A DNA stretch of 5,267 nucleotides. It comes from OCS116 cluster bacterium (GTDB taxonomy: Bacteria; Pseudomonadota; Alphaproteobacteria; Rhizobiales; OSC116). A model generated the notes under the pieces. That model worked only from the letters and a program-made list of their open reading frames with translations. It was not told the DNA's origin and searched no databases. Shown in pieces: positions 1 to 5,267 of this stretch. How positions within the stretch are numbered: position 1 is the stretch's first letter; each line of letters starts with the position of its first letter. A program made the translations under genes and the position numbers. The stretch is taken from NCBI GenBank assembly GCA_002402005.2, contig NVUS02000155.1:1-5267 (forward strand), written 5' to 3'.

Positions 1-1
1 G

Positions 2-970
2 GCCATCTTAAGAGCCGAAACCAATAAAGTGAAGCTCAGCCATTTCTTACCGCCCAAACATCAAATCAATGTCGAGTTGACCAGATGGGCAGAAGACGTG
101 ATGAAAACCAGCGAAGGCGCGCTCGAAATCGAACTATTCCCCGCCGGTCAAATGGGCCCACCACCTCGCCAATATGATTTGGCGCGTACTGGCGCTGCCG
201 ATATGGCGTTCATTTTCACCGCTTTTTCGCCCGGCCGTTTCCCAGTGACAGATCTATTGTCTGCACCATTTCTACTGGCCAGCGAAGATGGCACACCAAT
301 GAGTGCAGCCGATGCTTCATGGCTCGCTTCTTCACTTAAAGACGAAGTGGCTGGCGAGTATATCAATACAGAAATGCTATATTCCGTGTGCAGCACGGCA
401 TTGGGCTTTTTCATGAAAGATCGGTTTATTAGAACTCCTGCTGAGTTAAAAGGCTTAAGAATTCGCCCAACCAGCGCTGCGGTCACCAATCAAGTCGAAG
501 CCATGGGTGCCTCACCGGCAACCGTACCACCAACTGGTGTGGCAGATGCCATTGGCAAAGGCGTCATTGATGGCGCTGTGTTTAACTTTGAAGGTGGCCG
601 AGCGTTCCAATTGCAACAGTCAGTCGGCAAAGTCACAACTTTGGGCTTCTCATCCGGCACATTCTCATTCATTGCCAATTCAGACTTTATGGGTGGTTTA
701 CCAGCCGAATTGTCTAAATTAATTCGCGACACAACCGGCCCAGAAGCTGGCCGCCGCGCCGGTGCACTTTATGACAAAGCCGAAGCCGCAGGACGTGCGT
801 TTATGATCGAAAATGGTGTCGAAGTTATTGACCTACGTGGTGATGACGTCACGCCATTCCGCGAGATTTTAGCCCCTGTATATGACGCTCAAATCGCTAC
901 TTTTAAAGCCAAAAATCCAAATGCAGATGCGATTTTGGCAAAAATTATGGCATTAAAAGCTAAGGTGTAA
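2..970 (+). CDS. dctP: TRAP transporter substrate-binding protein, DctP family (5' partial)
   Basis: Periplasmic receptor of a tripartite ATP-independent (TRAP) transporter; it binds an organic acid, usually a carboxylate, and hands it to the DctQM membrane complex. The frame is open to the left edge with no stop. Residues just before the GTG at 29 (reading AILRAETNKV) lead straight into the mature-domain start KLSHFLPPKH, so 29 is not the true start; the signal peptide and real start lie outside the window. Visible family marks are the FPAGQMG segment (about 122 bases after the GTG), the GAADMAF segment and LKGLRIRPTS, whose second Arg (codon 464-466) sits where DctP proteins use an arginine to clamp the substrate carboxylate. 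The C-terminus is complete. It lies 5 bases upstream of dctQ in a classic P-Q-M order. The symbol is at family level: dicarboxylate specificity is not implied and the ligand is unknown. Confidence 0.93.
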   Translation, partial: AILRAETNKVKLSHFLPPKHQINVELTRWAEDVMKTSEGALEIELFPAGQMGPPPRQYDLARTGAADMAFIFTAFSPGRFPVTDLLSAPFLLASEDGTPMSAADASWLASSLKDEVAGEYINTEMLYSVCSTALGFFMKDRFIRTPAELKGLRIRPTSAAVTNQVEAMGASPATVPPTGVADAIGKGVIDGAVFNFEGGRAFQLQQSVGKVTTLGFSSGTFSFIANSDFMGGLPAELSKLIRDTTGPEAGRRAGALYDKAEAAGRAFMIENGVEVIDLRGDDVTPFREILAPVYDAQIATFKAKNPNADAILAKIMALKAKV

Positions 971-975
971 GCTAA

Positions 976-1476
976 ATGATAGAACGTATAATATCTGGAC
1001 TCACACGTTTTTGCAGTTGGGGCGGCGTTGTTGCCCTGCTGGTTATGATGCTCGGTACAGATTGGGATGTGGTTGCGCGGCAAATTGCCGGGCAACCACT
1101 CGACGGTGTTGTTGAGCTGGTGGAGGTCACCCTATTGGCCACCGCCATGCTCGGCCTGCCCGAAGTTTTTTTGCGTGATGAGCAAATCAAAATCGATTTG
1201 CTGGATAATTTTCTAGCACCATTTGCCCTGCGCCTGGTCAAAGCTTTCGGCTTAATATTGACCATTATTTTCTTAGGCTTACTTTGCGTGAATGTATGGC
1301 CACCTATGGTGGATGCAAAAATGTTCCAAGATGTAAAATATGATTTAGGCATACAGGTTTGGCCACTTTTCGCGTTGATAATATTCGCGTTTGCGGTTTC
1401 GATTTTGGCCTCGGCACAAGCCCTTTGGCAACTTTTCACTCAGCCTCCTGCTAGCCATGAAGGAAACATTCTATGA
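976..1476 (+). CDS. dctQ: TRAP transporter small permease subunit, DctQ family
   Basis: Small integral-membrane subunit of the TRAP transporter, which partners DctM in the inner membrane. The 166-residue protein has the usual size and four hydrophobic segments, roughly residues 12-30, 43-64, 79-104 and 124-152. After the first segment comes the typical DctQ stretch DVVARQIAGQPLDGVVELVE (about residues 31-50), followed by a charged loop (FLRDEQIKIDLLDNF) before the third segment. The ATG at 976 follows the dctP stop by 5 bases, with an AAGG at 962-965 as a plausible ribosome binding site inside the end of dctP. The stop overlaps the dctM start (ATGA), which points to translational coupling. 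The 155-residue reverse-strand frame over the same bases is a shadow. Family assignment is secure; the substrate is not shown. Confidence 0.95.
   Translation: MIERIISGLTRFCSWGGVVALLVMMLGTDWDVVARQIAGQPLDGVVELVEVTLLATAMLGLPEVFLRDEQIKIDLLDNFLAPFALRLVKAFGLILTIIFLGLLCVNVWPPMVDAKMFQDVKYDLGIQVWPLFALIIFAFAVSILASAQALWQLFTQPPASHEGNIL
1459..1465 (+). promoter_or_regulatory. Ribosome binding site of dctM inside dctQ
   Basis: GAAGGAA lies 7 bases before the ATG at 1473, within the last codons of dctQ. Together with the ATGA stop/start overlap it supports coupled translation of the two membrane subunits and fixes the dctM start. Confidence 0.7.
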
Positions 1477-2762
1477 CGCCACTATTTTTGGCATTTCTCT
1501 GCTTGGCTATATTGGTCATCTTAATTTTAATACGCGTTCCCGTGGCTGTCGCATTAGGCCTCGTCGGCTTCTTTGGTTATGCCAGTTTAGATGGCTTCAC
1601 CCGCGCCGGCTTAGCAATGGGTTCTGCCCCCGTAGAATTGGCACAAGCCTATACATTTTCGGTCGTGCCTCTGTTTACCTTTATGGGCGGTGTTGCCGCC
1701 GTATCCGGCTTTTCTAAAGATTTATTCGGTGCCGCCAATGCCATGTTACGCGGCACAAGAGGCTCACTTTCAGTCGCCTCGATATTCGCCTCCGGCATGT
1801 TCGGCGCCATTTGCGGCTCATCTGTCGCCACCGCTCTCACCATGAGCCGCGTCTCCATTCCAGAAATGTTAAAAGCTGGCTATAGTCCGTCATTGGCAGC
1901 CGGCGCAGTTGCGGCTGGTGGCACATTGGGCATTCTTATCCCACCATCATTGATTTTGATGATTTACGCGATCATTGCCCAGCTTTCAATTACCGAATTA
2001 TTTGCCGCAGCACTCATACCCGGCATCATACTCATCATTCTTTATTCACTGGTGGCAGTGTTCATCAGCCGTACAGCCGCACCAGCGTCAGAACAAACCC
2101 CACCGGCAATCTTGCCCGCTTTGGGCAAAATTTGGCATGTGGTTTTGCTATTTTTGGTGACCATTGGTGGCATGTATGGTGGATTTTTTACCCCCACAGA
2201 AGCCGCCGCGGTTGGTGCATTTGGTGCGATTCTCTTGGCTCTACTCACCCGCGCCACCAATATGTCATTGCTCGGCAAAACCGCATTGGAGACCGTGCGC
2301 TTGGTTTCAAGCGTTATATTCATCGTTATGGCCTCAACCATATTTTCTTATTTCATCGTGCAAACCGGCCTGTCTAACGCCATAAGTGACCAATTGCTAA
2401 ACGGTGGTTTTTCTGGCCTTAGTGTCATTTTATTATTATGCCTCATCTATATTATACTAGGCTGTTTTTTAGAAGGCATCTCGATGATTCTCATCACCGT
2501 GCCGGTTGTATTGCCGCTCATCTTATCATTCGGCTTCGATCCGGTATGGTTTGGCATATTGTTGGTCATCCTCATCGAGATTGGCCTGATCACCCCACCA
2601 TTGGGGTTAAACTTATTTGTTATCAAAGCCGTCAGCCCTGAATTAAACATTTGGGACATTTACAAAGGTGCGTTTCCATTTTTAATCGCTCCCTTGGTTT
2701 TGATCATCATGATGATTGCATGGCCAGAATTTGTACTTTGGCTGCCATCCATGATAAAATAA
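1473..2762 (+). CDS. dctM: TRAP transporter large permease subunit, DctM family
   Basis: Main membrane subunit of the TRAP transporter, which carries the substrate across the inner membrane with sodium-ion cotransport (known for the family). At 429 residues it has the normal length and is hydrophobic throughout, consistent with the usual set of about a dozen membrane segments. Signature stretches are present: ICGSSVATALTMSRVSIPEM (residues 113-132), GGTLGILIPPS (149-159), GGFFTPTEAAAVGAFGA (236-252), LGCFLEGISMILIT (329-342) and GLITPPLGLNLFVIK (371-385). The two Gly/Pro-rich GILIPPS and GLITPPLG elements are the related hairpin regions of the family's inverted repeats. The start overlaps the dctQ stop by 4 bases. 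The gene ends with tandem TAA stops (2760-2765). No truncation or frame damage is seen. The transported substrate is unknown; the downstream enzymes suggest an acid feeding a beta-keto acid route. Confidence 0.96.
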   Translation: MTPLFLAFLCLAILVILILIRVPVAVALGLVGFFGYASLDGFTRAGLAMGSAPVELAQAYTFSVVPLFTFMGGVAAVSGFSKDLFGAANAMLRGTRGSLSVASIFASGMFGAICGSSVATALTMSRVSIPEMLKAGYSPSLAAGAVAAGGTLGILIPPSLILMIYAIIAQLSITELFAAALIPGIILIILYSLVAVFISRTAAPASEQTPPAILPALGKIWHVVLLFLVTIGGMYGGFFTPTEAAAVGAFGAILLALLTRATNMSLLGKTALETVRLVSSVIFIVMASTIFSYFIVQTGLSNAISDQLLNGGFSGLSVILLLCLIYIILGCFLEGISMILITVPVVLPLILSFGFDPVWFGILLVILIEIGLITPPLGLNLFVIKAVSPELNIWDIYKGAFPFLIAPLVLIIMMIAWPEFVLWLPSMIK

Positions 2763-2774
2763 TAACTGTCTCAA

Positions 2775-2781
2775 AAGGAGG
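2775..2781 (+). promoter_or_regulatory. Strong ribosome binding site before the VOC gene
   Basis: AAGGAGG, a near-perfect anti-16S match, sits 5 bases before the GTG at 2787. It decides this start over the next in-frame Met (residue 22) and is by far the best such site in the window. Confidence 0.85.
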
Positions 2782-2786
2782 GAATT

Positions 2787-3749
2787 GTGACTGCAATTAC
2801 AGGCAAGATAGGCGTGACAAAGCGCCCGGGCGAACTTGGCATCCATTCTATGGATAGCTTTAATATGATCGTGCCCGATTTAAAGGTCGCCGATGATTTC
2901 TATAAATCATTTGGGCTTGATGTGCGCGAAGAAGGCAACGGTTTGGGGCTTTATACCGATGGGTCTGACCATTGCTGGGGCAGCCTAACCGAGGGTAAGC
3001 GCAAGAAACTCAACCATTTGTCATTCGCAGTGTTCGAAGAAGATTTCGCCGCGATGAAAAAACACATCGAAGGCCAACGAGTTAAGCTGATGGATGCCCC
3101 TCCGGGCTTTGATAACAATGGCTTTTGGTTCAGTGACCCTTTCGGCATGCTGATCGAAGTGAAAATCGCCGCCAAAAGCTCACCCAACGAGAAATCTGAA
3201 TTTACCACCAAGAGTGTGCCGCCCGGCGTTGCCGCAGCTCCGGTGCGTTCCAAAGCCACCACCACCCGCCCCAAACGCCTCGCACATTTGTTGCTGTTCA
3301 CACCAGATGTTTTAGAAAGTCTAAAATTTTACTGCAGCGTATTGGGCTTACGGTTGTCCGACAAAGCTGCCGATGGCGTGTGTTTCTTACACGGCATCCA
3401 CGGCTCCGATCATCACTTAATTGCCTTTGCCAAATCCAACGGGCCCGGCCTGCATCATTGCAGTTGGGATGTTGGCGGTGTTGATGAAATTGGCCTTGGC
3501 GCTATGAATATGGCCGACAAAGGTTATCGTAAAGGTTGGGGGCTGGGCCGCCACGTATTGGGCTCTAATTATTATCATTATGTCACCGATCCATGGGGCA
3601 GCCATGCCGAATATTCGGCCGATATAGATTACATCCCCCTCACCCAAGATTGGCAAGAAGCCGATCACGACCCCGAAGATAGTTTTTACCTATGGGGCCC
3701 CAAAATGCCTGACGGCTTTATTGATAATTTTGAAGTCGACGAAAATTAA
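2787..3749 (+). CDS. Two-domain VOC protein, type I extradiol ring-cleavage dioxygenase-like
   Basis: Predicted cytoplasmic metalloenzyme of the vicinal oxygen chelate superfamily, 320 residues, close to the size of two-domain extradiol dioxygenases such as BphC. The N-terminal VOC domain covers about residues 20-128, a Pro/Ala/Thr/Lys-rich linker about 130-163, and the C-terminal VOC domain about 164-281, followed by an acidic tail. The C-terminal domain has the likely metal triad His167 (LAHLLLF), His224 (GLHHCSWDV) and Glu275 (DPWGSHAEYS). Residues that match the catalytic set of extradiol enzymes are also present: His210 (DHHLIAF), His256 (GLGRHV) and Tyr265 (HYVTDP). In the N-terminal domain the first ligand position is Ser24, though His77 and Glu124 align with the other two, so that half is probably structural. 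It starts with GTG behind a strong ribosome binding site, 24 bases after dctM. The substrate is unknown: a catecholic ring, or another diol or keto acid bound by the same fold. Family is confident, reaction moderately so. Confidence 0.88.
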   Translation: MTAITGKIGVTKRPGELGIHSMDSFNMIVPDLKVADDFYKSFGLDVREEGNGLGLYTDGSDHCWGSLTEGKRKKLNHLSFAVFEEDFAAMKKHIEGQRVKLMDAPPGFDNNGFWFSDPFGMLIEVKIAAKSSPNEKSEFTTKSVPPGVAAAPVRSKATTTRPKRLAHLLLFTPDVLESLKFYCSVLGLRLSDKAADGVCFLHGIHGSDHHLIAFAKSNGPGLHHCSWDVGGVDEIGLGAMNMADKGYRKGWGLGRHVLGSNYYHYVTDPWGSHAEYSADIDYIPLTQDWQEADHDPEDSFYLWGPKMPDGFIDNFEVDEN

Positions 3750-3770
3750 AACCAAAATAGAAAGCAAAAC

Positions 3771-4706
3771 ATGGCCAGAAAATCCAGAAAAGTCATCATA
3801 TCTTGTGCCATAACCGGCGCAATACACACACCAACCATGTCAAATGCCCTGCCCTTCACACCGGAAGACATAGCCACACAATCGATAGAAGCCGCCGAAG
3901 CTGGCGCAGCCATCTTACATTTGCACGCGCGCAACCCAAAAGATGGTTCAGTCTCTATCCAGCCCGATGATTTTGCTAAATTTCTACCCGTGGTCAAACA
4001 GGCCACCAATGCCGTGGTCAATATTTCAACCGGTGGCAGCCTCACCAATACAATTGATGAACGCATCGCCCCCACCAACCAGTTTTCACCCGAAATGTGT
4101 TCGCTCAATATGGGTTCGATGAATTTTTCATTTCACCCACTGGCCAAACGCTATGATGAGTGGAAATACGATTGGGAAAAAGACTATGTCGAACAATCAG
4201 AAGGCTATATTTTCCGCAACACTTTCCGCGACATTCGCCATGTATCCGAAAGCCTAAGCCCACATAATATTAAATTCGAACATGAATGCTATGACGTTGG
4301 CCATCTGTACAATCTAAAACATTGTGTCGATATTGGCCTATTTAAAGCCCCGATATTCATTCAATTTGTACTGGGTATTTTGGGCGGCATCGGCGCAGAT
4401 ACAGATAATTTGGTGTTTATGAAACGCACCGCCGACAAATTATTTGGCGACGATTATAAATGGTCAATATTGGGCGCTGGCGGCGCACAAATGGGCTTGG
4501 CAGCCACAGCCGTGCAATTGGGCGGCAATGTACGGGTTGGGTTAGAAGATAGCTTGCTCATATCGCGCGGCCAATTGGCCGAATCCAATGCGCAACAAGT
4601 GGCCAAAATCCGCCATTTGGTCGAAGAGTTGGGCTATGAAGTCGCCACGCCAGATGAAGCCCGCGAAATCCTAAACCTAAAAGGCGGCGATAAAGTCGGT
4701 TTTTAA
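3771..4706 (+). CDS. Beta-keto acid cleavage enzyme (BKACE, DUF849 family)
   Basis: Cytoplasmic zinc enzyme of the family founded by 3-keto-5-aminohexanoate cleavage enzyme (Kce). Members react a beta-keto acid with acetyl-CoA to give acetoacetate and a new acyl-CoA. The TIM-barrel features are clear: AITGAIHTPTMS near the N-terminus, zinc ligands His50 and His52 in LHLHARNP, NISTGGS (84-90), the FVLGILGGIGA loop (199-209) and NVRVGLEDS (253-261). Arg255, Glu259 and Asp260 correspond to the Kce catalytic and ligand residues Arg226, Glu230 and Asp231 at a constant offset. The ending VATPDEAREILNLKGGD is typical. At 311 residues it belongs to the longer subgroup; the extra length is largely a charged, aromatic-rich stretch at about residues 120-157. 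It starts 21 bases after the VOC gene with only a weak purine-rich site (AGAAAG at 3759-3764). The keto acid substrate cannot be named; dehydrocarnitine and 3-keto-5-aminohexanoate are precedents in the family, not claims. Confidence 0.95.
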   Translation: MARKSRKVIISCAITGAIHTPTMSNALPFTPEDIATQSIEAAEAGAAILHLHARNPKDGSVSIQPDDFAKFLPVVKQATNAVVNISTGGSLTNTIDERIAPTNQFSPEMCSLNMGSMNFSFHPLAKRYDEWKYDWEKDYVEQSEGYIFRNTFRDIRHVSESLSPHNIKFEHECYDVGHLYNLKHCVDIGLFKAPIFIQFVLGILGGIGADTDNLVFMKRTADKLFGDDYKWSILGAGGAQMGLAATAVQLGGNVRVGLEDSLLISRGQLAESNAQQVAKIRHLVEELGYEVATPDEAREILNLKGGDKVGF

Positions 4707-4740
4707 TTGTGGATGGTCAGCGCTAGCCGCCTAACGGGCT

Positions 4741-5267
4741 ATTGTTCGAGGCCTGGTCATCGGTCTGATTCTGCCGCAAACCAGTGAGTGCGGCAAAGTG
4801 GCGGTGCAAAATGGGGCATTTGAGCAATTATGGCGCATCTATCGATCAAGCTGTGCAGCTCACGGGTGCAGAAGTCAGCATTGTCGGCCAAGCCACCCAA
4901 ACCTTGATCAGCAACTTGAAACCAAGCTAACAGAAGACGTGGTGGCCGCAATTTACGTCGTCTCACATCATGTGGTCAAATGCCGCCAAAACGCTTCTGC
5001 GATATTTACCACACGGCCATGTGCCAGTCATTGTCGATGCCGCTTCAGAATATGATTTGCAAACATTTCTCACCCAAGGCGCAGATATAGTCATCTATTC
5101 GGCCATAAATTTTTGGGCGATCACAACATCCGGCATTATCGCCGGACAGCGTTCGCTGGTCAAAGGCCATGCACAAATCGTAGCCCTCGCGTTAAAACAG
5201 GCGCTGCAACAAGCAGCAAAAAACCAGCTTCCCGAGCCAGTTCTTAATCTGGCGCGCAACGCTGGCA
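4741..5267 (+). pseudogene. Decayed SelA-like PLP-dependent enzyme (COG1921 type), frameshifted and cut by right edge
   Basis: Remains of a pyridoxal-phosphate enzyme of the L-seryl-tRNA selenium transferase-like group, which includes D-glucosaminate-6-phosphate ammonia-lyase. Fragments appear in order but in alternating frames. Bases 4750-4815 read GLVIGLILPQTSECGKVAVQ; bases 4817-4927 read a stretch with GASIDQAVQLTGAEVSIVGQ and hit TAA at 4928. Bases 4921-4990 read [19 protein letters not shown]; bases 4997-5266 include [22 protein letters not shown] and [13 protein letters not shown]. The conserved order (substrate strand, [16 protein letters not shown], YSxHKFLGGPTSGI) identifies the family. 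The PLP-lysine motif HKFLG survives only in the other frame (5104-5118). The N-terminus is nearly absent: only about 35 bases separate the BKACE stop from the first fragment, where a full gene would need a few hundred. A possible SRLTGYCS remnant in a third frame (4725-4748) is tentative. It probably once formed the last step of this operon. Sequencing error is the alternative, but it would not explain the missing N-terminus. Confidence 0.8.

Noticed and set aside
29..31. GTG at 29 as the start of the solute-binding protein
   Set aside because: The frame stays open upstream to the left edge, and the expected signal peptide would precede this point; the GTG encodes an internal Val.
148..489. 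Reverse-strand 113-residue frame inside dctP
   Set aside because: Shadow of the DctP coding sequence with no family-like content.
972..1439. 155-residue reverse-strand open frame over dctQ
   Set aside because: Antisense shadow of a clear DctQ gene, Ser/Thr/Arg-rich with no recognisable domain.
1391..1717. 108-residue + strand frame across the dctQ/dctM junction
   Set aside because: Arg/Cys-rich out-of-frame translation overlapping two well-supported genes.
4724..4741. Weak hairpin TAGCC / GGCTA just after the BKACE stop
   Set aside because: It has only 5 bp, an 8-base loop and no T tract; chance level for this composition.
4772..4795. Inverted repeat TGCCGCA / TGCGGCA with a 10-base loop
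   Set aside because: The 7-bp stem has no T-run after it and lies inside the LPQTSECGK coding fragment, so it is not a convincing terminator.
4798..5055. 85-residue + strand open frame beginning with GTG
   Set aside because: It is a chimera. Only its middle ([19 protein letters not shown]) is family-like; both ends are out-of-frame translation of the PLP pseudogene.

Overview
The window looks like one strand-consistent catabolic operon from a proteobacterium, most likely an alphaproteobacterium. That guess rests on the gene families, a base composition close to half GC, and ordinary Shine-Dalgarno and GTG/ATG starts. No rRNA, tRNA or other marker is present, so the taxonomy is inference. All supported genes lie on the + strand. 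I see no CRISPR array, insertion sequence, tRNA, riboswitch or convincing terminator.

Layout. Bases 2-970 hold the 3' part of a TRAP-type periplasmic solute receptor (DctP family), cut by the left edge. Then come the small membrane subunit DctQ (976-1476) and the large permease subunit DctM (1473-2762), which overlap by 4 bases. After 24 bases, a GTG start with a near-perfect ribosome binding site opens a two-domain VOC protein of the type I extradiol dioxygenase class (2787-3749), with a complete set of metal and catalytic residues in its second domain. After another 21 bases comes a beta-keto acid cleavage enzyme (BKACE, DUF849; 3771-4706) with intact zinc ligands. The last ~530 bases (about 4741-5267) have no intact gene. 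They contain the scattered reading-frame fragments of a SelA-like PLP-dependent enzyme (COG1921 type, related to D-glucosaminate-6-phosphate ammonia-lyases).

How it works together (inference). The TRAP transporter imports an organic acid using a sodium gradient. The VOC dioxygenase-like protein, the BKACE and formerly the PLP enzyme would process it. BKACE enzymes condense a beta-keto acid with acetyl-CoA to give acetoacetate and a shorter CoA ester. The substrate cannot be read from the sequence.

The most notable point is the decay of the last gene. At least three frame changes, an in-frame stop, a pair of nearby compensating indels that removes the PLP-lysine motif, and a collapsed N-terminus sit next to five clean upstream genes. 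The grouping of TRAP, extradiol-type VOC, BKACE and SelA-like enzyme may mark an uncharacterised catabolic pathway that lost one step here. I see no evidence of a wholly new kind of system.
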